Assembly (NCBI GenBank): GCA_027487315.1
Contig: JAIYDW010000069.1
Location: 1-45,095 of the forward strand
Length of the DNA stretch: 45,095 nucleotides
Origin: Verrucomicrobiaceae bacterium
Lineage (GTDB): Bacteria > Verrucomicrobiota > Verrucomicrobiia > Verrucomicrobiales > Verrucomicrobiaceae
Direction of reading: 5' to 3'
Position numbers and translations under genes: made by a program
Part shown: piece by piece, positions 1 through 8,425 of the stretch
Layout: every line of letters begins with the position of its first letter
Position numbering within the stretch: position 1 is the first letter of the stretch
The notes under the pieces: generated by a model
The model's database searches: none
What the model was told of the DNA's origin: nothing
The model's input: only the letters and a program-made list of their open reading frames with translations

Positions 1-167
1 GTCAGAAAGCGGGTGGCGCGGGGGATATCATCCGTGAAGACTTTTTTGCCGTAGCGGAAGGTGGAGTCGCTGGCGGACTGGATCTGGACGGTGGAACAAC
101 TGCTGATGAACGCGATGGAACAGGCTGCCAGCAGGGCGAGCGGCGAAGGGAAGGGGCGATGATTCAT
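1..167 (-). CDS. Lipoprotein, N-terminal part (truncated by window edge)
   Basis: Reading from an ATG at 167 toward the window edge gives 55 residues with no stop. A basic start and a hydrophobic stretch end in ISSC, a good lipobox with the lipidated Cys near residue 24, so the product is probably a membrane-anchored lipoprotein. The mature part begins STVQIQSASDSTF and matches no family I recognise. It lies 42 nt after dapA on the same strand and probably ends the trpA-dapF-dapA operon. No SD sequence precedes the ATG. Function is unknown and the C-terminus lies outside the window. Confidence 0.6.
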   Translation of the reverse strand, partial: MNHRPFPSPLALLAACSIAFISSCSTVQIQSASDSTFRYGKKVFTDDIPRATRFL

Positions 168-209
168 TGGCGGAGGTGTTTAATTGGAACATCCGCCATG
201 AGAATCGAA

Positions 210-1088
210 TCAGATGACGCCGACCTGTTTGAGGGTGGCGCGGAGTTCTTCGACTTTGGTAGGCTCCATGGGGGACATGGGGAGGCGCAGTTCGGGGTCG
301 ATTTTGCCAGCGAGGCCCATCGCGGTTTTGATCGGGATGGGATTGGTGGAGAGCTTGAGGAAAGCGGCGAGGAGGGGGTAGTAGCGCTCGTGGATGGCGC
401 GGGCTTCGAGGAAGCGGCCTTCGAGGGCGAGTTGGACCATTTGCGAGACGGGTCCTGGGATGATGTTGGAGGCAACGGAGACGACGCCGACGGCACCGAC
501 TGACATGAAGGGGAGGGTGAGGGAGTCGTCGCCGGAGAGGATTTCGAAGCTATGAGGGAGGGCGAGGCGCATCTGGTTGACGCGTTCGGGCGTGCCGCCG
601 GCTTCTTTCATGGCGCAGATGTTGGGGCAGGCTTCGACGAGGCGGGCGACGACGTCGACGCCGATTTCGATGCCACTGCGGCCGGGGATGCTGTAGAGCA
701 TGATGGGCAGTTTGGTGGCTTGAGCGACGGCTTTGAAGTGCTGGAAGAGGCCTTCGGGAGTGGGCTTGTTGTAGTAGGGGGCGACCTGGAGGATGGCGGT
801 GGCGCCAGCGGCTTCGGCTTCCTCGGTCATTTGGACGGCTTCGCGGGTGGAGTTGGATCCGGTGCCGGCCATGACGACACCCCGTCCGGCGGCGAATTCC
901 ACAGTGAGTTTGACGACACGCTCGTGTTCTTCGTAGTCGAGGGTGGGGGACTCGCCGGTGGTGCCGCAGGGGACGACGCCGGTGACGCCGCCGGCGAATT
1001 GGTCATCGATGAGTTGTTTCAAGGCGGCTTCGTCGATGCGGCCGTTTTTGAAAGGGGTGACGATAGCGGTGTGGGTGCCTGCGAACAT
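210..1088 (-). CDS. dapA: 4-hydroxy-tetrahydrodipicolinate synthase
   Basis: A 292-residue class I aldolase of the DapA family. It condenses pyruvate with aspartate semialdehyde, the first committed step to diaminopimelate and lysine, in the cytoplasm. Family marks are visible: the GTTGESPTL pyruvate-binding loop (residues 42-50), YYNKP near 105-109, Tyr132 in LYSIPGRSG, and the Schiff-base Lys161 in AMKEAGG. Length matches the family. The ATG at 1088 starts MFAGTHTAIVTPF, the usual N-terminus. It lies 19 nt downstream of dapF, so the two peptidoglycan/lysine-pathway enzymes are probably co-transcribed. The leader is C/T-rich and has no SD sequence. Confidence 0.95.
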   Translation of the reverse strand: MFAGTHTAIVTPFKNGRIDEAALKQLIDDQFAGGVTGVVPCGTTGESPTLDYEEHERVVKLTVEFAAGRGVVMAGTGSNSTREAVQMTEEAEAAGATAILQVAPYYNKPTPEGLFQHFKAVAQATKLPIMLYSIPGRSGIEIGVDVVARLVEACPNICAMKEAGGTPERVNQMRLALPHSFEILSGDDSLTLPFMSVGAVGVVSVASNIIPGPVSQMVQLALEGRFLEARAIHERYYPLLAAFLKLSTNPIPIKTAMGLAGKIDPELRLPMSPMEPTKVEELRATLKQVGVI

Positions 1089-1107
1089 GAGAGTGTGGAG
1101 AGAAGAG

Positions 1108-1920
1108 TTAAATGGTCACGGTGCCGGTGAAGGCGAAGTCGGCGGGACCGAAGAGGGTGACGTTGGTGTATTGGTGCGGGGCGGTTTCTTCGAAGCCGAC
1201 GGCGAGGGTGTCGCCTCCCTGGACTTTGACTTGGATGGGGGAGGGAGCGCCGGTGAGTTCGTGATGGATGAGGGCGCAGGCGACCATGCCGGTGCCGCAG
1301 GCGAGGGTTTCATCCTCAACGCCGCGCTCATAGGTGCGGATGCGGATGCTATTGGGAGCGAGGGTTTGGACGAAGTTGGCGTTGGTGCCTTTGGGAGCGA
1401 AGGCTTCGTGGTAGCGGAGGCCGGCACCGAGTTTACGGACATCGACGGAATCGACGTCGTCAAAGAAGACGACGGCGTGGGGGACGCCGGTGTTGAGGCT
1501 GTGGACGGTGAGGGATTCGCCAGCGACAGGGAGGGTTTGGTTGAGCTTGAGGTCGAAGGGGGCGCTCATGTTGATGCGCACCTGGCCGTTTTCGAATTCG
1601 GCAGAGATCATTCCGGCGAGGGTTTCGAAGCGGATGAGTTCGAGGGTGTCGCCATGGAGATGGTTGACGAAGCGACCGAAGCAGCGAGCGCCGTTGCCGC
1701 ACATTTCGGCTTCACCGCCGTCGGCATTGTAGTAGCGCATTTTGAAGTCGCCGCCTTCGGTGGCGGGTTCGACGAGGAGGAGGCCGTCGGCACCGACGCC
1801 GCGGTGGCGGTCGCAGAGGCGTGCGATTTGGTCTCCGGTGAGGGAGAGGCTGAGGTCCCGATTGTCGAGCATGACGAAGTCATTCCCGGCACCGTTCATT
1901 TTGACGAACTGCAGTTGCAT
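1108..1920 (-). CDS. dapF: Diaminopimelate epimerase
   Basis: This 270-residue enzyme interconverts LL- and meso-diaminopimelate using two cysteines as acid and base, supplying meso-DAP for peptidoglycan and lysine. Both catalytic cysteines are visible: Cys74 in MCGNGARCF and Cys208 in EDETLACGTGM. The N-terminal KMNGAGNDF motif is also diagnostic. The frame stays open upstream of the ATG at 1920, but homology begins at MQLQFVKMNGAGNDF, so that start is chosen. The gene sits 22 nt after trpA and 19 nt before dapA on the same strand. Confidence 0.95.
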   Translation of the reverse strand: MQLQFVKMNGAGNDFVMLDNRDLSLSLTGDQIARLCDRHRGVGADGLLLVEPATEGGDFKMRYYNADGGEAEMCGNGARCFGRFVNHLHGDTLELIRFETLAGMISAEFENGQVRINMSAPFDLKLNQTLPVAGESLTVHSLNTGVPHAVVFFDDVDSVDVRKLGAGLRYHEAFAPKGTNANFVQTLAPNSIRIRTYERGVEDETLACGTGMVACALIHHELTGAPSPIQVKVQGGDTLAVGFEETAPHQYTNVTLFGPADFAFTGTVTI

Positions 1921-1942
1921 GGCTGAAAAGGAAGCTGGGTGA

Positions 1943-2761
1943 CTACACCGCCTTGACTGCGTCGACAAGGGGTTTCACGAAGGCCAGGAGGCGGTCGGGG
2001 AGGTCCGGGGAGGCGCCGTTTTGTTCGATGAGGCGGACGATGGCGCTACCGACGACGACGCCGTCGGCTTTGGAGGCGATTTCGGCGGCCTGGTCTGGAT
2101 TGGAGACGCCGAAGCCGACGCAGACGGGCACGTTGGAGGCGGCTTTGATGACGGCGACTTGTTCGGCGATGCCGGTGGCGACGCTGGTTTGGGTGCCGGT
2201 GACGCCGAGGCGCGAAACGTAGTAGATGAAGCCTTCGGCGCTGGCGGCGATTTGTTTGATGCGCTCGGGAGAGGAGGTGGGAGCGATGAGTTGGATGTGG
2301 CGGAGGCCGGGCGCGGGTTTGAGTTCGGCGTTTTGATTGGCTTCGTCCGGTGGGAGGTCGAGGACGAGGATGCCATCGGCTCCGGCGGCGGCGGCTTCGT
2401 GGTGGAAGCGTTCGTAGCCGAAAGCGTAGACGGGGTTGAGGTAGGTGAAGAGAACGAGGGGGATTTGGGTGTGCTCGCGGAGTTTGCGAATCATGTCGAG
2501 GACACCCTGGGTGGAAGCGCCGGCGCGGAGGGCGCGGTCGGCGGCGAGTTGGTTGACGACGCCATCGGCGAGGGGATCGGAAAAGGGCAGGCCGAGTTCG
2601 ATGATGTCGGCACCGGCTTTTTCGAGGGCGAGGACGACGTCGATGGTGCGGTCGAGGGTGGGGTCGCCGGCGCAGACGTAGGCGACGAAGGCGCGTTTGC
2701 CGTCAGCGCGGAGTTGCTGGAAGCGGGTGTCGATGCGGTTGGCGGTTTGGGGGGCGGACAT
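1943..2761 (-). CDS. trpA: Tryptophan synthase alpha subunit
   Basis: A 272-residue TIM-barrel protein that cleaves indole-3-glycerol phosphate to indole and glyceraldehyde 3-phosphate and passes indole to TrpB. The catalytic acids are in place: Glu55 in IIELGLPFSDP and Asp66 in LADG. FIYYVSRLGVTG and the phosphate-binding VCVGFGVSNP and VVVGSAIVRL segments follow. The start at 2761 (MSAPQTANRIDTRF) is preferred over an in-frame start 18 codons upstream because homology begins there. No trpB is in the window; trpA instead heads a run with dapF and dapA. Confidence 0.95.
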   Translation of the reverse strand: MSAPQTANRIDTRFQQLRADGKRAFVAYVCAGDPTLDRTIDVVLALEKAGADIIELGLPFSDPLADGVVNQLAADRALRAGASTQGVLDMIRKLREHTQIPLVLFTYLNPVYAFGYERFHHEAAAAGADGILVLDLPPDEANQNAELKPAPGLRHIQLIAPTSSPERIKQIAASAEGFIYYVSRLGVTGTQTSVATGIAEQVAVIKAASNVPVCVGFGVSNPDQAAEIASKADGVVVGSAIVRLIEQNGASPDLPDRLLAFVKPLVDAVKAV

Positions 2762-2831
2762 GGGTGGGGTATTTACGTGATACGAGCGGGGATTGCAAAT
2801 GGTGGGTGGGGGCATGGGGCGCTGGCGCGCC

Positions 2832-2875
2832 GGAGATGGGAGATTGAAGATGGCAGATTGGGTGGGAGATTGGTG
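2832..2875. repeat. Simple G/A/T repeat of about 7-10 nt words
   Basis: In the spacer between divergent trpA and the sulfatase gene the sequence iterates the word GGAGAT/GCAGATTG about four times (GGAGATGGGAGATTG, then GGCAGATTGGGTGGGAGATT). It resembles in style the iterated GGAATG and GGATTG repeats at 29606-29645 and 38921-38956. It may overlap promoters of either gene. I see no clear promoter in this spacer. Confidence 0.55.
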
Positions 2876-2911
2876 AAGGAGTGGTGGGGGTTGGGGCGTT
2901 TGAGGTGGGGT

Positions 2912-4294
2912 ATGCGTGTTTTGATTTTTTGTTTGGGATTATGGGCTGCCGTTTTGCCGGCGATTGCGGCACCGAATGTGGTTTTGTTTTTGGCGGATGA
3001 TTTGGGGTATGGGGATTTGGGATGCTTTGGGCATCAGGTGATTCAATCGCCGAATTTGGATGCGTTTGCGAAGGAGGGGGTGCGGTTGACGCAGTGTTAC
3101 TCGGGGAGTGCGGTTTGCAGTCCGTCGAGGTCGGCGCTTTTGACAGGGCGGACGCCGCATCGAAATGGGGTTTACACTTGGATTGCGGAGGGGGCGGAGG
3201 TGCATTTGCGGACGAGTGAGGTGACGCTGCCGAAGTTGTTGAAGGGGGCGGGGTATGGCACGTGCCACGTTGGGAAGTGGCATTTGAACGGGCTGTTCAA
3301 TGATGCGAAGCAGCCGCAGCCTGGGGATCACGGGTATGACTGGTGGTTGGCGACGCAGAACAATGCGGGACCGAGTCATGAGAATCCGGACAATTTTGTG
3401 CGCAATGGTCAGCCGGTGGGATTGATGCAGGGGTATTCGGCGCCGCTGGTGGTGGAGGAGGCGATTGGGTGGCTGAAGGAGAAACGGGATCCAGCGAAGC
3501 CCTTCTTTTTGGCGGTGTGGACGCACGAGCCGCACTATCCGATCAAGTCGGACCCTAAGTTTAAGGCGTTGTATCCCGGTTTGACGGATGATGTGCAAGC
3601 GGAGCATCATGCGAACGTGACGCAGATGGATCATGCGTTTGGGAATTTGATGGCGGCGCTCAAGGAGCAGAAGTTGGAGGACAATACGGTGGTGTTTTTT
3701 ACTTCCGACAATGGGCCGGAAGGGGATGGGGTGAAATCGCCAGGGCGGGGTTCAAGTGGGGGTTTGCGGGGGCGGAAGCGGGATTTGCACGAGGGGGGGA
3801 TTCGGGTGCCGGGGATCGTGCGGTGGCCGGGGCAGATCCCGGCGGGGACGACGTGCGATGTGCCGGTGATTGGGAGTGATGTGTTTCCGACGATGCTGGG
3901 TGTGGCTGGGGTGGCGGTGCCGGTGGATCGAGTGATCGATGGGGTGGATGTGATGAAGGTGCTGAAGGGGGAGGCGGCGGAGGTGGAGAGGCCGCAGCCG
4001 TTGTTTTGGCGTCTGCACATGGCACCGAACGCGAAGGTGGCGATGCGGGTGGGGGATTGGAAGCTGCTGGCGGATGAGACGCTGTCTGAGTTTGAGCTTT
4101 ATGATTTGAAGGCGGATCCGAAGGAGGCGAGCGACTTGAAGGAGAAGGAGGCGGCGCGGTTTGAGGCGATGAAGAAGCAGTTGGCGGCGCACAACTCGGC
4201 GATTGACGCGGAGGGGCCGGACTGGTGGAGGCGGTTGAGTCCGAACGGGGGGAAGCCGAAGTCGGCTAAGGAGGGAAAGAAGAAGGGGGAGTGA
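2912..4294 (+). CDS. Secreted sulfatase (arylsulfatase family)
   Basis: A 460-residue alkaline-phosphatase-superfamily sulfatase. A signal peptide (about residues 1-20, ending AIAA) is followed at once by the metal-binding N-terminus PNVVLFLADDLGYGD. The active-site signature is C69-S-P-S-R73, the Cys type whose cysteine must be converted to formylglycine by a separate enzyme not in this window. HVGKWH, TSDNGPEG and the Lys-rich C-terminal tail are typical. It probably hydrolyses sulfate esters of polysaccharides in the periplasm; the substrate cannot be read from sequence. The frame is open far upstream, but the signal peptide fixes the start at 2912. Confidence 0.92.
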   Translation: MRVLIFCLGLWAAVLPAIAAPNVVLFLADDLGYGDLGCFGHQVIQSPNLDAFAKEGVRLTQCYSGSAVCSPSRSALLTGRTPHRNGVYTWIAEGAEVHLRTSEVTLPKLLKGAGYGTCHVGKWHLNGLFNDAKQPQPGDHGYDWWLATQNNAGPSHENPDNFVRNGQPVGLMQGYSAPLVVEEAIGWLKEKRDPAKPFFLAVWTHEPHYPIKSDPKFKALYPGLTDDVQAEHHANVTQMDHAFGNLMAALKEQKLEDNTVVFFTSDNGPEGDGVKSPGRGSSGGLRGRKRDLHEGGIRVPGIVRWPGQIPAGTTCDVPVIGSDVFPTMLGVAGVAVPVDRVIDGVDVMKVLKGEAAEVERPQPLFWRLHMAPNAKVAMRVGDWKLLADETLSEFELYDLKADPKEASDLKEKEAARFEAMKKQLAAHNSAIDAEGPDWWRRLSPNGGKPKSAKEGKKKGE

Positions 4295-4317
4295 GGGGCG
4301 AGCCAGCGGCCCGCCCC
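4295..4317. terminator. 23-nt GC hairpin between convergent genes
   Basis: Arms GGGGCGAGC and GCCCGCCCC (one mismatch) flank the 5-nt loop CAGCG. It starts directly after the sulfatase stop and precedes the prfB stop, so it could end both transcripts. No T-run follows. The same 9-5-9 layout with related arms recurs at 17361 and 33695. Confidence 0.5.
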
Positions 4318-4324
4318 ACGGGAA

Positions 4325-5474
4325 CTACAGGTCTTCGTCTTTGTCGGAGTCGCCAGCTTTTTGGCCGCGGAGTTTGGCTTCCATGAAGGCGTCGATGTCG
4401 CCGTCCATGACGTCCTGAACACCGGAGGTTTTGTAGCCGGTGCGGTGGTCTTTGACCATTTGGTAGGGTTGGAAGACGTAGCTTCTTATTTGGCTACCCC
4501 AGGCGACGTCGTCTTTGCCGCCGTAGGCTTTGTCGATTTCGGCGCGGCGTTTGTCTTCTTCGATCTGGTAGAGTTTGGCTTTCAGCATGCCGATGGCTTT
4601 GGCCCGGTTTTTGGGTTGGGAGCGTTCGACCTGACAGGCGACGATGACGCCGGAGGGGAGGTGGGTGATGCGGACGGCGGTTTCGACTTTGTTGACGTTC
4701 TGTCCGCCTTTGCCGCCGGAGCGGTAGGTGTCGACTTTGAGGTCGTCATCGCGGATTTCGATTTCGATGTCTTCCTCGGCGTCGGGTGTGACGTCGACGG
4801 AGGCGAAGGAGGTGTGGCGCTTTTTGGCGGCGTCGAAGGGGGAGATGCGGACGAGGCGATGGACGCCGCGTTCGGCCTGGAGGAAGCCGTAGGCGTTTTC
4901 GCCCATGATTTCGAGGGTGGCGGAGCGGATACCGACTTCGTCGCCCTCCATGTGGTCGATGATTTGGACTTTGCAGCCGTGGCGTTCGGCCCAGCGCTGG
5001 TACATGCGGAGGAGCATGTTGGCCCAGTCGCAGGATTCGGTGCCGCCGGCGCCGGAGTGGACGGTGAGGTAGGCGTTGCCGCGGTCGAGGGGACCTGAGA
5101 GCATGAGGTCGAGCTCGTATTTGGCGATGGCGTCCTGGATGTCGTCGTATTCTTTGGCGACTTCCTGGAAGGCGGAGGTGACGCCTTCTTCTTTGGCCAT
5201 TTCGATGAGGACTTCGAAGTCTTCGGCGCGGGCGTCGAGGGTGGTCAGGGGTTCGATGCGGCGTTTGATGCCGTTGATCTGGTCGATGACTTTGCGGGCG
5301 TTGTTTTGGCTATCCCAGAAGCCGGGGGCGGAGACGCGTTCTTCGAGTTCTTCGAGTTGTCGGGTTTGGGCCGGGACGTCAAAGATACCTCCGGAGCTCG
5401 CTCAAGCGGCCTTTGAGGGCGGCGGTGTCGTAGGCTTGGAGGTCGGTGAGAATGGCTTTGTTGCGATTGTCCAT
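4325..5474 (-). CDS. prfB: Peptide chain release factor 2, programmed +1 frameshift
   Basis: RF2 ends translation at UGA and UAA. Translation from the ATG at 5474 gives 31 residues ending RRYL and then meets an in-frame TGA at 5381-5379. The bases there are GGAGG-TAT-CTT-TGA-C, the classical RF2 autoregulatory +1 frameshift site with its internal SD-like GGAGG. Reading on from GAC at 5380 gives 351 more residues, about 382 in all. The codon-recognition tripeptide SPF (about 211-213) and the catalytic GGQ (about 256-258) are intact. The C-terminus has a short acidic tail (DSDKDEDL). The protein is slightly longer than E. coli RF2 (365). Gene callers may truncate it to a start near 5200. Confidence 0.95.
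5378..5394 (-). promoter_or_regulatory. RF2 programmed +1 frameshift site
   Basis: On the minus strand the order is GGAGG, TAT, CTT, TGA, C. In known RF2 genes, low RF2 lets the ribosome pause at the UGA. The SD-like GGAGG then strains anticodon pairing and tRNA-Leu slips from CUU to UUU, resuming at GAC. All elements and their spacing are present. Confidence 0.93.
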
Positions 5475-5510
5475 GGATGGGTTTAGATAGCGCAGGGTGG
5501 CGGTGCTGCA

Positions 5511-5526
5511 ACCGGGAATCCCCGGT
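5511..5526. repeat. Short hairpin in the prfB/recO divergent spacer
   Basis: ACCGGG and CCCGGT arms around a 4-nt loop lie in the 79-nt spacer between divergently read prfB and recO. It may be regulatory or incidental. No convincing promoter hexamers stand out beside it. Confidence 0.3.
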
Positions 5527-5553
5527 GCGGACGGTCACTGGAGAGACTGAAAC

Positions 5554-6114
5554 ATGGAGCAGACGGATGCGATATTGGTGGGGCGCACGCGCTTTGGGGA
5601 GTCGAGTCTTATTGTGCAATGGTGCGCGCCGGAGGTGGGGTTGTTTCGGACGATGGCGAAGGGGGCACTGAGGCCGAAGTCGCCGCTGGGGCAGAGGCTG
5701 GATCTTTTTGTGACGGCGGATTTGAGATGGGTGCGGAGTCGGCGGTCGGATTTGCACACGCTGGCGGAGGTGACGTGGAAGAATCCGAGGCTGGGACTGA
5801 GGTCGAGTTATGGTCGGGTGCTGGCGGCAACGTATCTGGTGAAGTTGGTGGAACGGGTGGTGGAGCCGGAGGCGGCGGTGCCGGGGTTGTATGATTTGCT
5901 GACGAAGGCGCTGGATTATCTGGCGGAGAAGGAGCCGACGATGGCGCTGGTGGAGCGGTTTGAACTGCGGTTGGCGGAGGATTTGGGGATCGCGACGGAG
6001 GTGGATGCGGGGCAGTCGGCGTATTTGATTGAGGAGGCTTTTCACCGGAAGCTGCCGGTGCAAAGGCGTCAGTTGGTGGAGTGGCTGGCGGGAAAAAAGG
6101 GAGCGATGGAGTGA
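5554..6114 (+). CDS. recO: DNA repair protein RecO
   Basis: RecO works with RecF and RecR to load RecA on SSB-coated single-stranded DNA. The N-terminal OB fold is recognisable: TDAILVGRTRFGESSLIV followed by GLFRTMAKGALRPKS, the usual G-x-KGA-R pattern. The helical part has the SYGRVLAATYLVKLVE segment. At 186 residues it is shorter than typical RecO (about 240), and I see no four-Cys zinc module, so this is a compact form. GGAGAG about 10 nt before the ATG is one of the few SD-like sequences in this window. Confidence 0.85.
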   Translation: MEQTDAILVGRTRFGESSLIVQWCAPEVGLFRTMAKGALRPKSPLGQRLDLFVTADLRWVRSRRSDLHTLAEVTWKNPRLGLRSSYGRVLAATYLVKLVERVVEPEAAVPGLYDLLTKALDYLAEKEPTMALVERFELRLAEDLGIATEVDAGQSAYLIEEAFHRKLPVQRRQLVEWLAGKKGAME

Positions 6115-6186
6115 GAAGAATTGGTATTTTCGCTTGCTGCCCTCAGTAAATGTCCCTGATAGTACAGGATTACGCCTTTTTGAGCC

Positions 6187-7071
6187 ATGATTCCTGACGC
6201 TGATTCGAATGAAACCCTGACGGAAGATCCCGCGATGGTGATGATACGGGAGGGTCGTGGAGACGAGGCGATGCAGTGGGCGATCGCTCAGGTGTCAGAG
6301 GCGAGGCAGGCGGAGGAGGATGGGGATGGGACGTTGTTGGAGTTGGCGGTTGCGTTGGAGCGTTTGGGGACGGTGGCGAAAGAGTTGGGGGATGTGGATG
6401 GGGCTGAGGCGGCACTGCGGGAGGCGTTGGAGTCGGCTCTGAAGGCGGAGGGGTCTCTGAGTTTGTTGGCGGGTCTGCGGACGAATTTGGCGACTTTGCT
6501 GGATTTCAGTCAGAGGGAGGCGGATGCGGTTCCGCTCTATGAGCAGGCGATTGCGGACTACGAAGCGATGGATCCGGCCGAGGTGGAGGTGGCGGCGCAG
6601 TTGCGGAACAATCTGGCGATGATTTACAAGGGGTTGGGCAAGTTTGCGCTGGCGGAGCAGCATTATTTGAGGGCGCTGGAGGTGTTGGAGGGGAAACAGG
6701 GGGCCGCGTCGGAGCCGGTGGCGGCGGTGTATAACAATCTGGGAGGGCTTTATTACACGGCGGGGTTTGCGGAGCAGGCGAAGGAGATGTTCACGCAAGG
6801 GATGAACACGCGGGTCGAACTCCTGGGGGAAGATCATCCGGATGTGGCGCAGTCACACTGCAATCTGGCAACTGTTTTTCATGAATTGGGCGACAATGAG
6901 ACTGCGGTGGAGCATTTTGAACGCAGTTTGGATATCCTGGAGAAGCATGTGCAGGACGAGGCGGCGAGTTTCGAGGCTGTGGGAGGGGATTTTGTTTCCC
7001 TGCTCGAGCTGATGGGGGACGAGAAGAAGATGCTGGCCGTTCGGAAGCGCATTCAGAAGGCGCTGGCCTGA
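6187..7071 (+). CDS. Tetratricopeptide-repeat protein
   Basis: A 294-residue protein made mostly of TPR helices. Repeats include LAVALERLGTVAKELGDVDG, LRNNLAMIYKGLGKFALAEQ, VYNNLGGLYYTAGFAEQAKE and SHCNLATVFHELGDNETAVE, in the NB-ARC/kinesin-light-chain style (TPR_10/12). There is no signal peptide or membrane segment, so it is probably a cytoplasmic scaffold for protein contacts. Partner and pathway cannot be told. It is transcribed away from recO and converges on the phoR-type gene. Confidence 0.8.
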   Translation: MIPDADSNETLTEDPAMVMIREGRGDEAMQWAIAQVSEARQAEEDGDGTLLELAVALERLGTVAKELGDVDGAEAALREALESALKAEGSLSLLAGLRTNLATLLDFSQREADAVPLYEQAIADYEAMDPAEVEVAAQLRNNLAMIYKGLGKFALAEQHYLRALEVLEGKQGAASEPVAAVYNNLGGLYYTAGFAEQAKEMFTQGMNTRVELLGEDHPDVAQSHCNLATVFHELGDNETAVEHFERSLDILEKHVQDEAASFEAVGGDFVSLLELMGDEKKMLAVRKRIQKALA

Positions 7072-7115
7072 GGTTCTGAGGCTGAGTGAAAGTTCAGCGG
7101 CAGCGTGAGCTCGAG

Positions 7116-8420
7116 CTAGGCGGCGGCGGTTTCCTTGAGGGGAAGGAGTTCGTTTTGGGCGGGGGGTTCGATGGGCGTGAGTGGAAGCGCGGAGGGGACT
7201 TCGATGGTGAAGATGGTTTCGATGCCGGGGGTGCTACGGAGGTCGATGGTGCCGCTGTGGGCTTCGATGGCGCGGCGGACGATGGAGAGGCCGAGGCCGG
7301 TGCCTTTGATGGTTTGGCCGTGGTGTTTGTGGCCGCGGAAGAAGCGTTTGAAGACGAAGGGGATATCGTGTGAGGGGATGCCGACGCCGTCGTCGCTGAG
7401 AGTGAGGGTGCATTGATCACCGGACCAGCGGCCTGAGAGGCGAATGGTCAGGGCGCGACCTGGGTTTTCTTTGATGGCGTTTTCGAGGAGGTTGGTGAAG
7501 ATTTGGTCCCAGTAGAAGCGATCGCCGTGGAGGGTGCCACCGGAGGGAGGGAAATCGAAGTCGAAGTGGACTTGGCGACTTTCGAGCATGGGGGCGAGGT
7601 GGTCGATGGCATCCTGGATGCAACCGCGGACGTTGAAGGGTTCGAAGTTGAGGGTGGAGCCGACAGATTCCAAACGTGAGATGGTGAGCATGTCCTCGAT
7701 GATGCGAATGAGGCGCTGGCCATGTTTTTCCATGATGGCGAGGCAATGGCGGGCGGTGGCAGGGTCGTCAATGAGGCCATCGCGGAGTGTTTCGATGTAG
7801 CCCTGGATGATGGTCAAAGGGGTCCGAAGTTCGTGCGAGGCATTGGCCACGAAGTCTTTGCGTATCTGCTCTGTGAGGATTTGTTCGGTGATGTCATGAA
7901 CCATCAACCAGGCACCGCGTTCAGCCTCTGCCGGCAAAGGGGCGGCCTCGATGAGGTAATGGCGAGCACCGGAGCGGTTTGTGCTATTGCCGCTGACAAA
8001 GCGGATTTGACGTACATTGCGACGGCCTTCTGTGAGCGCCATTCTAACGGTTTCGACAACCTGATGGTCGTGGATTTCATCGAGCAAGGGTTGATTTCGC
8101 TGGATAGTGGGTCGCTGAAACAGTTGGGCGATGTTGCGATTGGCGAATCGGACTTTGAGGTCTCGATCGACAATGAGGACGCCCTGTCGGATTTCGCTGA
8201 GGAGGGACTCGAATAGGCGACGAAGGTAAGTCTCGCGGCTGAGATCGGTGAGGTCGGTGGCGAGTTTTTCGACGAGGCGCGGTGTCTCGTCCGGGGTGAC
8301 GGTTTGGCCGAGGGCACGAGAGAGGGCGAGGTGTCGCTGCTGCCACTGGCGTTCCCTGTGCCAGGACCAAACGGCGATAGCACCGAGAAGAATGGCGAGG
8401 GTGATGCAGAGGGTGAGCAT
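7116..8420 (-). CDS. phoR: PhoR-like sensor histidine kinase
   Basis: A 434-residue kinase with one N-terminal membrane helix (about 2-20), a linker, a PAS domain (about 65-180, GVLIVDRDLKVRFANRN), HisKA with the phospho-acceptor His near 196 (NASHELRTPLTI) and a HATPase_c domain (NLLENAIKENPG, DDGVGIP, GTGLGLSIV). One membrane helix plus a cytoplasmic PAS is the PhoR layout, and neighbours encode PhoB- and PhoU-type proteins. It should phosphorylate the regulator encoded immediately upstream. The ATG at 8420 follows the regulator's stop by 5 nt; a TTG at 8429 would overlap that stop. phoR is inferred from layout and context; paralogous sensors share this architecture. Confidence 0.85.
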   Translation of the reverse strand: MLTLCITLAILLGAIAVWSWHRERQWQQRHLALSRALGQTVTPDETPRLVEKLATDLTDLSRETYLRRLFESLLSEIRQGVLIVDRDLKVRFANRNIAQLFQRPTIQRNQPLLDEIHDHQVVETVRMALTEGRRNVRQIRFVSGNSTNRSGARHYLIEAAPLPAEAERGAWLMVHDITEQILTEQIRKDFVANASHELRTPLTIIQGYIETLRDGLIDDPATARHCLAIMEKHGQRLIRIIEDMLTISRLESVGSTLNFEPFNVRGCIQDAIDHLAPMLESRQVHFDFDFPPSGGTLHGDRFYWDQIFTNLLENAIKENPGRALTIRLSGRWSGDQCTLTLSDDGVGIPSHDIPFVFKRFFRGHKHHGQTIKGTGLGLSIVRRAIEAHSGTIDLRSTPGIETIFTIEVPSALPLTPIEPPAQNELLPLKETAAA

Positions 8421-8425
8421 GGAAG

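Noticed and set aside
2912-4294. Self-contained sulfatase system with its maturation enzyme
   Set aside because: The CSPSR site needs a formylglycine-generating enzyme, but no such gene is found in this window.
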